Under the pieces are notes generated by a model that was not told the origin of the DNA, did not search any database, and saw only the letters and a program-made list of their open reading frames with translations. The position numbers and the translations under genes were made by a program. From the NCBI RefSeq assembly GCF_024349785.1, contig NZ_AP018817.1, forward strand, positions 837,501 through 901,500: DNA of 64,000 nucleotides. The letters are read 5' to 3'. Shown here one piece after another: positions 44,561-54,642 of this stretch (position 1 is the first letter of the stretch; the number at the start of each line of letters is the position of its first letter). This stretch comes from Sphingomonas bisphenolicum (GTDB taxonomy: Bacteria; Pseudomonadota; Alphaproteobacteria; Sphingomonadales; Sphingomonadaceae).

Positions 44561-44612
44561 TCCGTTCGGGATGAGCCTCGAAGCCCGCGCCCTCGACGGG
44601 CTCAGGGCGAGC
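44561..44612. repeat. Palindromic dispersed repeat (sphingomonad type)
   Basis: TCCGTTCGGGATGAGCCTCG followed by AAGC, and CCTCGACGGGCTCAGGGCGA followed by GC, are imperfect inverted copies of one another. They match the half copy at 21004-21028. It lies between the Gre-like gene and cobT. Confidence 0.55.
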
Positions 44613-44618
44613 AATCGC

Positions 44619-46445
44619 TCAATCCTCGTCGAACAGACCCGCGAGCTGCTCCACCATGGTCCCGCCCAGTTGTTCGGCGTCCATGATCGTCACCGCCCGC
44701 CTGTAGTAACGCGTCACGTCATGGCCGATGCCGATCGCCACCAGTTGCACCGGCGATCGATTCTCGATCCAGTCGATCACCTGGCGCAAATGCCGCTCCA
44801 GATAGGTGCCGCTGTTCACCGACAGGGTGGAATCGTCCACCGGCGCGCCGTCGGAGATCACCATCAATATGCGTCGCTCTTCGGGCCGCGCGATCAGCCG
44901 GCTATGCGCCCATAGCAGCGCCTCGCCGTCGATATTCTCCTTCAGCAGCCCTTCGCGCATCATCAGGCCCAGATTCTTGCGCGCCCGCCGCCACGGATCG
45001 TCGGCCTTCTTGTAGACGATATGGCGCAGGTCGTTGAGCCGCCCCGGCATCGGCGGCCGCCCGGCCGCCAGCCATTCCTCGCGGCTCTGCCCGCCCTTCC
45101 ACGCCCGCGTGGTAAAGCCCAATATCTCTGTCTTGACCCCGCACCGCTCCAGCGTGCGCGCCATGATGTCGGCGCTGATCGCCGCGATGCTGATCGGCCG
45201 CCCGCGCATCGACCCGCTATTGTCGATCAGCAGCGTGACCACGGTGTCGCGAAATTCGGTGTCACGCTCGATCTTGTAGGACAGCGAATGGGTGGGATCG
45301 ATCACGATCCGCGCCAGCCGCGCCGCGTCCAGCATCCCTTCTTCCTGGTCGAAGTCCCATGACCGCGACTGTTGCGCCATCAACCGCCGCTGCAAGCGGT
45401 TGGCGAGCTTCGTCACCGCGCCCTGCAAACTCACCAGTTGTTGGTCGAGGAAGCCGCGCAGCCGCACCAGCTCATCCTCGTCGCACAGCTCTTCGGGGCT
45501 GACGACCTCGTCGAACTTCAGCGTATAGGCCTTATAGTCGAAACCGGGCGGCAGGTCGGACATCGGCCGGTTGGGGCGGACCGGCATCATGCCTTCCTCG
45601 CCCATATCGTCTGCGCCTTCGTCGCTGTCGGCGTCGAACTCGTCGCTATAGTCGGTTTCGCCCTCTTCGCTGTCGCCGCCCTGATCCTCGGCGCGCGCTT
45701 CGGCATTCATGTCGCTGTCGCCGGATTCCTCCTCGCCGCTCTCGCCCTCTTCCGGCTGGTCCTCCTCGTCCTCGCTTTCGTCCTGCGATTCGGGCTCGTC
45801 CGTGTCGGGCGGCACGTCGGCGTCGATCAGTTGCAGATGCTCCAGCATCGCGGTGGTGAGCTTCTGGAAGGCGCGCTGGTCGTCGATCGCCATGGTCAGG
45901 GCATCCAGGTCGGACCCCGCTTTGTCCTCGATCCACTGGTCGACCATCGCCACGCCCGCCGCCACATCCTTGGGGATGGCCTGGCCCGTCAGCCGCTCGC
46001 GCACCTTCAACGCCAATGCAGTGGACAGCGGCACCTCGTCGGCCGACCGCGCCCGGCGGATCGCATCGGACTTCAGCCGCAGGTCCAGCGCATGGTTGAG
46101 GTTGGCGCGCACGCCCTCCATCGCCCGCGCGCCGATCGCTTCGACCCGTGCCTGCTCGACCGCGTCGAACACCGCGCGCGCGACCGCCTCGCCCGGCGCG
46201 GAGGCGGCATGGACCCTAGCGTTATGATGGCGCAGCTTGAGCGCGGACGCGTCGGCGAAACCGCGCGCCAGCGCCACCTGATCGGCGGGGAGGGCGCGGC
46301 TGGGCGTCGGCACCTTGATCGCCTTGCCCACGGCATGGGGCGTATCGGCGGTGAAGGCGACCTCGACCTCGGCGTCGCGCGCCATCGCCCGCGCCGCGCC
46401 GGACAGCACATCCTTGAAGGCGTCGATGGGGGAGCGTTCGGTCAT
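44619..46445 (-). CDS. cobT: CobT-type cobaltochelatase subunit (vWA protein)
   Basis: 608 residues from ATG 46445; the open frame beyond is antisense to the phosphatase gene. The layout is the usual one for CobT: a helical N-terminal domain, a very acidic linker (about 210-300, rich in E, D and S), and a C-terminal vWA domain with the MIDAS motif [16 protein letters not shown] and [16 protein letters not shown]. CobT with CobS and CobN inserts cobalt into hydrogenobyrinate diamide in aerobic B12 synthesis. No cobN or other B12 gene is nearby. It overlaps the phosphatase gene by four bases. Confidence 0.93.
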   Translation of the reverse strand: MTERSPIDAFKDVLSGAARAMARDAEVEVAFTADTPHAVGKAIKVPTPSRALPADQVALARGFADASALKLRHHNARVHAASAPGEAVARAVFDAVEQARVEAIGARAMEGVRANLNHALDLRLKSDAIRRARSADEVPLSTALALKVRERLTGQAIPKDVAAGVAMVDQWIEDKAGSDLDALTMAIDDQRAFQKLTTAMLEHLQLIDADVPPDTDEPESQDESEDEEDQPEEGESGEEESGDSDMNAEARAEDQGGDSEEGETDYSDEFDADSDEGADDMGEEGMMPVRPNRPMSDLPPGFDYKAYTLKFDEVVSPEELCDEDELVRLRGFLDQQLVSLQGAVTKLANRLQRRLMAQQSRSWDFDQEEGMLDAARLARIVIDPTHSLSYKIERDTEFRDTVVTLLIDNSGSMRGRPISIAAISADIMARTLERCGVKTEILGFTTRAWKGGQSREEWLAAGRPPMPGRLNDLRHIVYKKADDPWRRARKNLGLMMREGLLKENIDGEALLWAHSRLIARPEERRILMVISDGAPVDDSTLSVNSGTYLERHLRQVIDWIENRSPVQLVAIGIGHDVTRYYRRAVTIMDAEQLGGTMVEQLAGLFDED

Positions 46446-47224
46446 GGAATCAGCAAGGCCTCGCGCAGCGCTACCCGCTCGGCCGCACCCACGCCCAGCA
46501 CATCGCGCAAATAGCCATCGATGCCGCCATGCATCGCGTCGAACTGCGCGAACAGCGCCTCCAGATAGGCCGCGTCGGCGATCAGCAGCGGCTCCACCAC
46601 ATCGGCCTTGGCCTGTTGCAGCCGGCTCAGATGGTTCTCGCCCTGCGCCAGCCGCCATGTCCAGTCGGCATGGCTGTTGGTCAGCAGATAATCTTCGATG
46701 ATGACATCGCGCGATACGCCCAACGCCGCCAGCACCATTGCCGCGCCCGCGCCGGTGCGGTCCTTGCCCGCCGAACAGTTGATCAGGATCGGCAGGTGGC
46801 CGGCCAGCATCTGCCGGAACATCGCGGCATAGGCCTCGGCGTGGTCGGTCGCGATCTCATGATAGACGGCCAGCATCGCCGCCTTCATGTCCGCGGCGGT
46901 CGTCCGGTCTTCGCGCACCAGGTCCATCAGCACGCCGGTCGCCCCGCTATAATCGCGGCAATAATAATCGACGCTCGCGTCATGCCAACTGGTCGGTTCC
47001 GACTTGCGCTCGCCCGGACGGCGAAAATCGCAGATGGCCCGGATGCCCAGCGACCGTAATTGCGCGCTGTCCTCCGGCGTCAGCAGCGCCATCGTGCCCG
47101 ACCGGTACAACATGCCGCGGCGCACCCGCCGGCTGCCCATGGTTGGATAACCGCCAAAATCGCGCAGGTTGAACGCGCTGGCCAGCGGCAGTCCGCTGCG
47201 TTCCATCACCGCCTCCTCGCTCAT
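46442..47224 (-). CDS. Tyrosine/lipid phosphatase, CxxGKDRTG type
   Basis: 260 residues from ATG 47224. The P-loop [17 protein letters not shown] gives catalytic C150 and R156; GKDRTG with lysine and aspartate is the form found in MptpB-like dual tyrosine and phosphoinositide phosphatases. The general-acid loop and [11 protein letters not shown] at the N-terminus also agree. No signal peptide is visible. It is coupled to cobT and OsmC by four-base overlaps on both sides. Confidence 0.88.
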   Translation of the reverse strand: MSEEAVMERSGLPLASAFNLRDFGGYPTMGSRRVRRGMLYRSGTMALLTPEDSAQLRSLGIRAICDFRRPGERKSEPTSWHDASVDYYCRDYSGATGVLMDLVREDRTTAADMKAAMLAVYHEIATDHAEAYAAMFRQMLAGHLPILINCSAGKDRTGAGAAMVLAALGVSRDVIIEDYLLTNSHADWTWRLAQGENHLSRLQQAKADVVEPLLIADAAYLEALFAQFDAMHGGIDGYLRDVLGVGAAERVALREALLIP

Positions 47225-47643
47225 GGCCGCTCCGGTTCGCCAACGCGCGGCACGGCAACCGTCTCGATCTGCGTCTCGACTTCGCTCATCAGCTTGTGGA
47301 CCGGGCATTTTGCCGCCACCGCGATCAGCTTGTCATGCTGCTCGTCGCTCATGTCGCCGGTCAGGGCGATGCGCGTGGTCAGCTTGTAGACGCCCTTGCG
47401 CTCCTGACTCGCATCGCGAACCACGCCGACATGGATAGCCTCCAACGGAATATCGTTGCGCTGCGCATACCAGAGCATCGTCATCGCCTTGCACGCGCCC
47501 AACGCCGTATCATAGAGGTCATGCGGGTCCGGCCCGGCATCATGCCCGTCCGGCGCCGACATGTCGGCCACGATCTCATGCCCCCGGATGCTGATCCGGT
47601 GCGCCGTCCCGCCATTGGGGTCGATCCGTTCGACGACGATCAT
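47221..47643 (-). CDS. OsmC-family protein
   Basis: 140 residues. The OsmC/YhfA fold is seen in HDLYDTALGACKAMTMLWYA (first redox cysteine, about residue 51) and IAVAAKCPVHKLM (second cysteine). Both cysteines of the peroxidase pair are present. OsmC and Ohr reduce organic peroxides using thiols; the YhfA-like subgroup is less certain. Its start is 47 bases after the cobS stop and it overlaps the phosphatase start. Confidence 0.88.
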   Translation of the reverse strand: MIVVERIDPNGGTAHRISIRGHEIVADMSAPDGHDAGPDPHDLYDTALGACKAMTMLWYAQRNDIPLEAIHVGVVRDASQERKGVYKLTTRIALTGDMSDEQHDKLIAVAAKCPVHKLMSEVETQIETVAVPRVGEPERP

Positions 47644-47690
47644 CTCTTGTCTCCCTGCCGTGCCAAAAGCGCCACTAGCAGGGCGAACGG

Positions 47691-48698
47691 TCAGTTCGCC
47701 CGGCTCGCCACGCTTTCCGGCAAGTCCTTGCCGAACACGCGCTGATAATATTCTGCGACCAGCGCCCGTTCGGCCTCATCGCATTTGTTGAGGAAGCTCA
47801 GGCGGAAAGCGAAGCCGACATTCTTGAAGATCAGCGCATTCTGCGCCCAGCTGATGACGGTGCGGGGCGACATGACGGTCGAGATATCGCCGTTGATGAA
47901 GCCCTGCCGCGTCAGTTCGGCGACCTTGATCATATTCTCGACTTCCTTGCGGCCGCCCTCATGATCATATTCGCCCGACTTGGCCAGCACCACCTGCGCT
48001 TCGGTCGCGGCGGGCAGATAGTTCAGCGCCACCACCAGATTCCACCGGTCCATCTGGCCCTGATTGATCTGCTGCGTGCCGTGGTAGAGGCCCGTCGTAT
48101 CACCCAGACCCACGGTGTTGGCAGTCGCGAACAGGCGGAAATGCGGGTTCGGCCGGATCACGCGATTCTGGTCCAGCAGCGTCATCTTCCCGTCCGTCTC
48201 CAGCACGCGCTGGATCACGAACATCACGTCGGGGCGACCGGCGTCATATTCGTCGAACACCAGAGCGACCGGGCGCTGCAACGCCCAGGGCAGCAAGCCT
48301 TCCTTGAACTGCGTCACCTGCTGCCCGTCCTGCAGCACGATCGCGTCGCGCCCGACCAGATCGATACGGCTGATATGCGCATCCAGGTTGATGCGGATGC
48401 ACGGCCATTTCAGGCGCGCGGCGATCTGCTCGATATGGCTCGACTTGCCGGTGCCATGATAGCCCTGCACCATCACGCGCCGGTTGAACGCAAAGCCCGC
48501 CAGGATCGCCAGTGTGGTGTCCGGGTCGAACACATAGGCGGGGTCCAGGTCGGGCACACGCTCGTCGGCCTGGCTGAAGGCCGGGATCTTCATGTCGACG
48601 TCGATGCCGAAGACGTCGCGCGCATCCACTTCGCGGTCGGGCGCTTCCAGCAGCGTTTCGGCGCGGGTGTCGGGCTGGACGTTGGAAATATCGGTCAT
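47691..48698 (-). CDS. cobS: CobS-type AAA+ cobaltochelatase subunit
   Basis: 335 residues. Walker A is [12 protein letters not shown] (77-88), Walker [15 protein letters not shown], and sensor 1 [20 protein letters not shown]. The N-terminal part ([19 protein letters not shown]) is the CobS-specific start. CobS is a hexameric MoxR-type ATPase that drives the CobT-CobN chelatase. Its separation from cobT by two unrelated genes, and the absence of cobN here, leave its role open. Confidence 0.94.
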   Translation of the reverse strand: MTDISNVQPDTRAETLLEAPDREVDARDVFGIDVDMKIPAFSQADERVPDLDPAYVFDPDTTLAILAGFAFNRRVMVQGYHGTGKSSHIEQIAARLKWPCIRINLDAHISRIDLVGRDAIVLQDGQQVTQFKEGLLPWALQRPVALVFDEYDAGRPDVMFVIQRVLETDGKMTLLDQNRVIRPNPHFRLFATANTVGLGDTTGLYHGTQQINQGQMDRWNLVVALNYLPAATEAQVVLAKSGEYDHEGGRKEVENMIKVAELTRQGFINGDISTVMSPRTVISWAQNALIFKNVGFAFRLSFLNKCDEAERALVAEYYQRVFGKDLPESVASRAN

Positions 48699-48784
48699 CG
48701 GGTCATCATCTTCCTGCGAGTCATGTCCGCCCTAAACGATCCATGAAGGCGATGTCGAGAGAGTGGGGGCAAGGCGCGCCCGGA

Positions 48785-50077
48785 TCAAGCTGCCCATTCC
48801 GCCAAATTGGCTTCCTCGCCTATCAGCGCCAGCCCGTGCGCAATGGAGGTCAGCTCGCCCCCCGTCGCCAGCCGATCCTGCCCGAACCGCCGGCGGAAAA
48901 TGGCGCGGATTGCCGGAATGAGCGACGACCCGCCGGTCATGAACACCCGGTCGATGCTGTCGGACGCGACATCGGCCTTGGCCAGCGCCTTGTCCACCGT
49001 TTCCTCGATCCGGGCGATGTCGGGCGCGATCCAGCGTTCGAAATCGGCGCGCGTCACTGCCTGCTCGATCTCCAGCCCGCCGCCCGAAAAGCGGAACATG
49101 GCCTCCTCCTGTTCCGACAATGCGCGTTTCAGCGCACCGACCGCATCATAGAGCGGATAGGCCAGCTCCTTTTCGATCACGGTCATCATCCGCCCGATCG
49201 CGGTCGGCTCCTTCGCCGTCTTCTGCAACCGCGCCAGTTCGTCCATCGTCCGCCGGTTGCGCATCAGGGCGAGGCGCGACCAGTCGGCGAAATCGGCGAA
49301 ATAGCTGCGCGGTATCTCCAGTTCCTTGCCGAAACTCTGGTAACTGCTGCCCTTGCCCAGCATCGGCAGCACCAGATGGTCAAGGATGCGATAGTCGAAC
49401 CGGTCGCCCGCCAGCCCGATACCGGTCGATCCGAGAGGCACGCAGCGCCGCGCCGCACCCGGCGCCTCGACCCGGACCAGCGAAAAGTCGCTGGTGCCAC
49501 CGCCAAAGTCCGCGACCAGGATCGTCGCCGCCTCGGTCAGCCGGCTGGCATAGCTGAACGCCGCGCCCAGCGGCTCGTATACATAATGAACCTCGGTGCC
49601 GAACCCGGCGAACATCGCGTCATACCGCTTGCGCGCCAGCGCTTCGTCCGGCCGCGATCCGGCATATTCGACCGGCCGCCCGACCACGATCCGTTCGGGC
49701 CTGTTGTCGAGCGACCCGCCCGCATGAGCGATCATGCGCTTGAGGAACATCTGGCCCAGTTCCTCGAAGCGGAACCGCTTCTCGAATATATTGGCGGTTT
49801 CGAAGATCGGGCTGGCCGCCACCGACTTGAAGCTTTGCAGGAACCGGCTGTCCTCGGGATATTCCATATATTCGGCGATCGCCCATGGCCCCGCTTCATG
49901 CGCCATGCCGCCCTTGACCGCCTCGTCATGCCAGAAGCACAGCGCCGACCGGAACACCGCGCCGGTTGCGTGCCGTCCGGCAAATTCCACCAGCCGCGAC
50001 TCCGCGCCGCCCGCCAACGCGGCGACGCTGTTGGTCGTGCCGAAATCGAGGCCCAGCGCGCGCGGCACGTCCTGCAT
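48785..50077 (-). CDS. Hsp70-like protein (YegD type)
   Basis: 430 residues, only the nucleotide-binding half of an Hsp70. Phosphate 1 loop is LGLDFGTTNSVAALAG (about 8-23), connect/phosphate 2 is ILVADFGGGTSDFSLVRV, and adenosine motif VFMTGGSSLIPAIRAIF. The substrate-binding domain of DnaK is missing, as in YegD. No function is proven for this group. It lies between a J-domain protein and CobS on the same strand, which may be meaningful. Confidence 0.9.
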   Translation of the reverse strand: MQDVPRALGLDFGTTNSVAALAGGAESRLVEFAGRHATGAVFRSALCFWHDEAVKGGMAHEAGPWAIAEYMEYPEDSRFLQSFKSVAASPIFETANIFEKRFRFEELGQMFLKRMIAHAGGSLDNRPERIVVGRPVEYAGSRPDEALARKRYDAMFAGFGTEVHYVYEPLGAAFSYASRLTEAATILVADFGGGTSDFSLVRVEAPGAARRCVPLGSTGIGLAGDRFDYRILDHLVLPMLGKGSSYQSFGKELEIPRSYFADFADWSRLALMRNRRTMDELARLQKTAKEPTAIGRMMTVIEKELAYPLYDAVGALKRALSEQEEAMFRFSGGGLEIEQAVTRADFERWIAPDIARIEETVDKALAKADVASDSIDRVFMTGGSSLIPAIRAIFRRRFGQDRLATGGELTSIAHGLALIGEEANLAEWAA

Positions 50078-50257
50078 GGTCAGTCTCCGGGGGATTAGGG
50101 CCGGGCGCTATGGCAGGCCGACCGGACTTGGGCAAGGGGCGCGCTGTCCTACACGCCCGCTCGCTGCTATGCTCGCACCGGCTCTTTCCCATCGTCGGCA
50201 TCCTGCTGCATTTGCCATATGCGATATGCGCGCAATTCGTGAAGTTCCGGCCGGCAA

Positions 50258-50878
50258 TCACGCAAAAGCGGCGGCTTTGCGCAGATGGGCATAGGCTTCG
50301 ATCACCGCCTGCAAGGCGCTTTCATGGGTGCGATCGCCCCCATTATGGTCGGGATGATAGCGGCGCAGCAACGCGGTATAGCGGGTGCGCAGCGCCTTGC
50401 GGTCGGCGTCGATCTCCAGCCCCATGACCGACAGCGCCTTGCGATCCTCGCCCGACAGGAACTTGCCGTCCTGCCGCACCTGTGCGTCGGCCCGCGCCTT
50501 GGCCATGCGCTCCCTGAACTTGGCCCCGATCGCATCGAGCGGATCGACGAAATCCGCCCATTTGGGTGACGGGCTATGCGCATGGGCGGAAAAGGCGCGC
50601 GTCTCCCGTTCCCAGCCGGCATAGGGGCGCTGCGCCGCGGCGATCTCGTCCGGGGTCATGCCGGTGAAGAAATTATAGCCCTGGTTGAACGCCTTGACAT
50701 GCTCCAGGCAGAACCAGCGCCAGCGCGGCCCTGCATCGCCCGGCCGGGCACTGCCGTCTGCCGGGGGCGCGCGGAACTCGCCGGGTTCCGGGCATCCGGG
50801 CGCGGCGCAGGGCCGGTCGCCCTCCACCCGGCCATGGAAGCGGTTGAAACGACGGGTCGAGAAAGGATCGCTGCTCAA
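50258..50878 (-). CDS. J-domain protein
   Basis: 206 residues from a TTG start at 50878 (no ATG or GTG is suitably placed). Four cysteine or histidine positions in the N-terminal half (CAAPGC at 24-29, FCLEH at 56-60) suggest a small metal site. The J domain is C-terminal: GLEIDADRKALRTRYTALLR with HPD at 175-177, then NGGDRTHE. Such proteins stimulate Hsp70 ATPases. It is divergent from bolA by 45 bases; the dnaJ-like/bolA/cobS arrangement is common in alphaproteobacteria. Confidence 0.87.
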   Translation of the reverse strand: MSSDPFSTRRFNRFHGRVEGDRPCAAPGCPEPGEFRAPPADGSARPGDAGPRWRWFCLEHVKAFNQGYNFFTGMTPDEIAAAQRPYAGWERETRAFSAHAHSPSPKWADFVDPLDAIGAKFRERMAKARADAQVRQDGKFLSGEDRKALSVMGLEIDADRKALRTRYTALLRRYHPDHNGGDRTHESALQAVIEAYAHLRKAAAFA

Positions 50879-50923
50879 GATTGTCCTGATGATCTGGCTG
50901 GCAAAGCGACCTATATAGGAAAT

Positions 50924-51211
50924 ATGACCACAGACCTCAAAGGCCCCGTTGCCACCGAAATCGAGGCGCGGCTGCGCGCCGCCCTGTCGCCGGACCATCT
51001 CGCCGTCATCGACGACAGCGAAAAGCATCGCGGCCATGCCGGCCATGACGGATCGGGCGAAAGCCATTTCACCGTGGAGATCGTGTCCGATCGCTTCACC
51101 GGCCAGAACCGCGTCGCGCGCCAGCGGCTGGTCAACGCCGCGCTCGCCGACCTGCTGGCGGAAAAGGTCCACGCCCTCGCCATCAGGGCGCGCGCACCCG
51201 ACGAGGCATGA
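50924..51211 (+). CDS. bolA: BolA-family protein
   Basis: 95 residues. The BolA fold is seen in EIEARLRAALSPDHLAVIDD, GESHFTVEIVSDRFTGQNRV and RQRLVNAALADLLAEKVHAL. The histidine of GHDGSGESHF is the conserved Fe-S/glutaredoxin-contact residue. BolA works with monothiol glutaredoxins in Fe-S handling and also affects morphology. AGGA precedes ATG 50924. Confidence 0.93.
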   Translation: MTTDLKGPVATEIEARLRAALSPDHLAVIDDSEKHRGHAGHDGSGESHFTVEIVSDRFTGQNRVARQRLVNAALADLLAEKVHALAIRARAPDEA

Positions 51212-51267
51212 GACTTTAGCATTGGCCGGGCGTTCATCCTGCTTCGCCAAGCAAGGAGCGCCCGTCC

Positions 51268-51975
51268 ATGGCCTATGATTTCTGGTACTGGCCCACCATA
51301 GCCGGCCGGGGCGAGTTCGTCCGCCTGACGCTGGAAGCCTGCGGCATCGCCTATCGCGACCGCGCGCGGGAAGAAGGGGCCGATGCATTGATGGCCGACA
51401 TGGCGGATCATGCCCGCGGCCCCGCCTTCGCGCCGCCCTATCTCGGCATCGAAGGCGCCACCGTCGCCCAGACCGCCAACATCCTCTTCTACCTGTCCGA
51501 ACGGCATGAATGCGGCCCGTCGGGGATGAAGAGCCGCTACTGGCTCGCCCAAATCCAGCTCACCATCATGGATCTGGTGGCGGATGCGCATGACGTCCAT
51601 CATCCGATCGGCGTTGATCTCTATTATGAAGATCAGAAGGCCGAATCGCTGCGTCGCGCGCATGGCTTTCGCGACCAGCGCATTCCCAAATTTCTCGACT
51701 ATTTCGAATATGCCCTGAAATCCGAAGTCGGCGACTGGCTGGCGGGCGCGCGCTGGAGCTATGCCGATCTGTCGCTGTTCCACCTGGTCGCCGGCCTTCG
51801 CTATGCCTTCCCCCGGCGCATGGCGACGCTGATGCCGGATTATCCCGAACTGGCCGCGCTGCACGACAGGGTTGTGGCCTTGCCCGAATTGCAGGACTAT
51901 CTGTCCAGCGACCGGCGGTTGCCCTTTAGCCAGGAGGATGTCTTCCGCCATTATCCCGAACTGGACGCCCCATGA
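51268..51975 (+). CDS. Glutathione S-transferase family protein
   Basis: 235 residues. The thioredoxin-like N-terminal domain begins with FWYWPTIAGRGEFVRLTLEA (a tyrosine at the usual catalytic place), the glutathione-binding segment is IEGATVAQTANILFYLSERH, and a helical C-terminal domain follows with WSYADLSLFHLVAGLRY. It resembles the sigma/pi-like GSTs of alphaproteobacteria. The substrate is unknown. The stop overlaps the pirin start by four bases. Confidence 0.88.
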   Translation: MAYDFWYWPTIAGRGEFVRLTLEACGIAYRDRAREEGADALMADMADHARGPAFAPPYLGIEGATVAQTANILFYLSERHECGPSGMKSRYWLAQIQLTIMDLVADAHDVHHPIGVDLYYEDQKAESLRRAHGFRDQRIPKFLDYFEYALKSEVGDWLAGARWSYADLSLFHLVAGLRYAFPRRMATLMPDYPELAALHDRVVALPELQDYLSSDRRLPFSQEDVFRHYPELDAP

Positions 51976-52877
51976 CCGCAGACGACCTCATCCTTCAGAC
52001 GATCACCCCCACCAGCCATAATCTGGGCGATTTCCGGGTGCATCGCTCGCTCCCGGTCCAGGGCCGCACCATGGTCGGCCCATTCATCTTCTTCGACCAG
52101 GCGGGGCCAGCGAAGATCGGCGCGGGGCAGGGCATCGACGTGCGCCCGCACCCGCACATCAACCTCGCCACCGTCACCTATATGTACGAAGGCGCCTTCC
52201 TGCACCGCGATTCGCTGGGCACCGAGCAACTGATCGAGGCGGGCGCGGTCAACCTGATGACCGCGGGCAAGGGCATCGTCCATTCGGAGCGTTCGCCCGA
52301 CGCAGACCGGGCCAAGGAATCGAAGCTGTCGGCGATCCAGACCTGGCTCGCCTTGCCCGACCGTTATGAGGAGATGGACCCGGCGTTCGAGCATGTCGGC
52401 GAAGGCGGCATGCCGGTGATCGACGACGGCCATGTGCGCGCGCGCGTCATCATGGGGTCGCTCTGGGGCGAAACCTCGCCGGTCACGACCTATGCCCAGA
52501 CCATCTATGCCGATATCCAGCTCTCGCCGGGCGGCCGCATCGCCATCGATCCGTCCGCCGACGAGCGCGCCATTTACGTCTCTGGCGGCGACGCCATGCT
52601 CGACGGCCTGATGCTCGTGCCCCAGACGCTCTACGTCCTGCGCCCCGGCACATCCGCCACATTGATGAGCGTCGATGGCGGCCGGGTGGTGTTATGCGGC
52701 GGGGAGGCCTTCACAAGCCCACGCCATGTCTGGTGGAACTTCGTCTCCTCGACCCAGGACCGGCTGATGCAGGCGCGCGAGGATTGGGAAGCGATGCGCT
52801 TCCCCCTCATCCCCGGCGACGACCAGGAGTATATCCCCATCCCGCAGGGCCGCCCAAAGACGGTCAGCTACCCCTGA
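51972..52877 (+). CDS. Pirin-family protein
   Basis: 301 residues, a bicupin. The N-terminal cupin holds the metal-site pattern GIDVRPHPHINLATVTYMYE and NLMTAGKGIVHSERSPDA (H56-type, H58-type, H100-type, E102-type positions). The C-terminal part PRHVWWNFVSSTQDRLMQA is the conserved pirin end. Some pirins are quercetinases, others bind regulators. It is coupled to the GST gene. Confidence 0.92.
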   Translation: MTADDLILQTITPTSHNLGDFRVHRSLPVQGRTMVGPFIFFDQAGPAKIGAGQGIDVRPHPHINLATVTYMYEGAFLHRDSLGTEQLIEAGAVNLMTAGKGIVHSERSPDADRAKESKLSAIQTWLALPDRYEEMDPAFEHVGEGGMPVIDDGHVRARVIMGSLWGETSPVTTYAQTIYADIQLSPGGRIAIDPSADERAIYVSGGDAMLDGLMLVPQTLYVLRPGTSATLMSVDGGRVVLCGGEAFTSPRHVWWNFVSSTQDRLMQAREDWEAMRFPLIPGDDQEYIPIPQGRPKTVSYP

Positions 52878-52937
52878 TCGACGTTGCAAGGGCAGGGGCG
52901 GGCGGAAGTCGGCCGCCTGCCTTGCTGCCAACTCGCC

Positions 52938-53759
52938 TTACTGAACGAAGGTTAGCGAGAGATTCTCGGCATTTTTGGGAATGTCGATCCGGCTCTCGTT
53001 GATCGACGCCTCTTCGCCGGGCTTCAGCCGGCTCTTGTCCGCCTTGGTGGTCCAGCTGAACACCAGCCGGTTCTGCCGGTCGCGCAGCTGTACCAGCACC
53101 GGCGGCACCGGCAATGCCTGCGTCCCGCTGTTCACTATCCGCGCTCCGAAGGCGAAATATTCCTCCCCGGTCGGCAGCTTGCGCCGCTCGGCAGGCTTGG
53201 ACAGGTAGAAGAGCAGGTCCGGATCGCCCTCTTCGCCGACCAGCCCCATCGACACCATCCAGGCCGGTGGCCCGAAATAGAAGAAGGCGCCACCCGCCGC
53301 CGCGACGAGCAGGCAGAAGCCGATGGCGGCATAGGTCCATAGCTTGAGCGGATTGCGCCGCGCCTTGAACGGCGGCGCAGGGACGAAGCGGCTTTCCTCG
53401 ACCGGATCGGTCGGCGCACCGGCATAGATGTCGTCGAACCGATTGTCCGCCGGGGCCGCGACCGGGGGCGCTTCCTCCGCAGGGGGCGCGTCCTCGATTG
53501 CCGGAGGCGCAACCGCAGCCATGCCCGGATCGACCACTGGCGGTGGGGGCGCAACGACAGGCGGCGGCGCTGGAGGAACCGGCGCAGGCGCAATAGGCGC
53601 GGCGACCGGAACCGGCGGCGTGTCGCGTTCCGGCAGGGCAGGCGGTTCCTGGAACCAGCTATGCTTGCACGCGGCGCAGCGGACCTGGCGGCCGCTCGTA
53701 CCAACAGCACTGTCCGGCACGACATAGCGCGTCGCGCAATTGGGGCACACCAGGATCAT
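52938..53759 (-). CDS. Zinc-ribbon membrane protein (MJ0042-type)
   Basis: 273 residues. The N-terminal zinc ribbon has CPNC (C5, C8) and CAAC (C28-C31 region), followed by a proline/alanine-rich linker to about residue 130. A single transmembrane helix [20 protein letters not shown] comes next, then an extracytoplasmic beta-rich domain ([20 protein letters not shown]). Such proteins are common in alphaproteobacteria next to ftsE; function unknown. Confidence 0.84.
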   Translation of the reverse strand: MILVCPNCATRYVVPDSAVGTSGRQVRCAACKHSWFQEPPALPERDTPPVPVAAPIAPAPVPPAPPPVVAPPPPVVDPGMAAVAPPAIEDAPPAEEAPPVAAPADNRFDDIYAGAPTDPVEESRFVPAPPFKARRNPLKLWTYAAIGFCLLVAAAGGAFFYFGPPAWMVSMGLVGEEGDPDLLFYLSKPAERRKLPTGEEYFAFGARIVNSGTQALPVPPVLVQLRDRQNRLVFSWTTKADKSRLKPGEEASINESRIDIPKNAENLSLTFVQ

Positions 53760-53928
53760 GATGCTTCATAGGCATGGCAGGGACTCGCGCGCAAGCGGTC
53801 AACGACAGCTGGTGTGATTCGACCGCGACTCGCGGCGATATGCGGCGCGGGCTTTACGGCGGGCCGCCCGCTGTGCCATGGCTGATGCTTCGATACGCAG
53901 GGAGCGCGACGGCGCGATATTTCAAGAC

Positions 53929-54642
53929 ATGTCGGCCATCGTCCAGTTCGAAAATGTCGGCCTGCGCTATGGTCTGGACAGCGAGACGCTGTCCGACGTC
54001 AGCTTCTCGCTTGCGGGCGGCGGCTTCTATTTCCTGACCGGCGCATCGGGCGCGGGCAAGACCTCGCTGCTCAAATTGCTCTATCTCGCACAGCGGCCGA
54101 GCCGTGGCGTCATCCGCCTGTTCGGGGAGGATGTGGTGACGCTTCCCCGTAAGCGCCTGCCCGGCTTCCGCCGCCGCATCGGCGTGGTGTTCCAGGATTT
54201 CCGCCTCGTCCCCCATCTGTCCGCCTATGACAATATCGCCCTGCCGCTGCGGGTTTCTGGGATGGAAGAAGGGGAGATCGACGCCCCCGTGGTGGAGATG
54301 CTGAACTGGGTCGGGCTGGGCGATCGTGGCCAGGCGCGCCCCGCCACCCTGTCGGGCGGGGAGCAGCAGCGCGTCGCCATCGCCCGCGCGGTGATCGGTC
54401 GCCCGGAAATACTGGTTGCGGACGAGCCGACTGGCAACGTCGACGCCGACATGGCCCGTCGCCTCATGACCCTGTTCGAAGCGCTCAATCGCCTCGGCAC
54501 CACCGTCGTCGTCGCCACCCATGACCTGCCTCTGATCGCGCAGGTGTCGGGCGCGCAGATGATGCGGCTGGACAAGGGGCGGCTTGCCGACCCGACCGGA
54601 TCGCTGCGCTATCCGCCCCGCCCGCCGCAGGACACGCCGTGA
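53929..54642 (+). CDS. ftsE: Cell-division ATP-binding protein FtsE
   Basis: 237 residues from ATG 53929. Walker A is TGASGAGKTSLLKLL (37-51), signature LSGGEQQR (141-148), and Walker B ILVADEPTG (161-169). FtsE powers FtsX at the division septum to activate peptidoglycan hydrolases. It overlaps ftsX by four bases. Codons upstream to 53878 are not needed. Confidence 0.94.
   Translation: MSAIVQFENVGLRYGLDSETLSDVSFSLAGGGFYFLTGASGAGKTSLLKLLYLAQRPSRGVIRLFGEDVVTLPRKRLPGFRRRIGVVFQDFRLVPHLSAYDNIALPLRVSGMEEGEIDAPVVEMLNWVGLGDRGQARPATLSGGEQQRVAIARAVIGRPEILVADEPTGNVDADMARRLMTLFEALNRLGTTVVVATHDLPLIAQVSGAQMMRLDKGRLADPTGSLRYPPRPPQDTP

Noticed and set aside
46446..46658. Longer start for cobT
   Set aside because: The extra residues are antisense-like arginine/glycine-rich sequence opposite no cobT homology and overlap the phosphatase gene deeply; ATG 46445 gives the family N-terminus.
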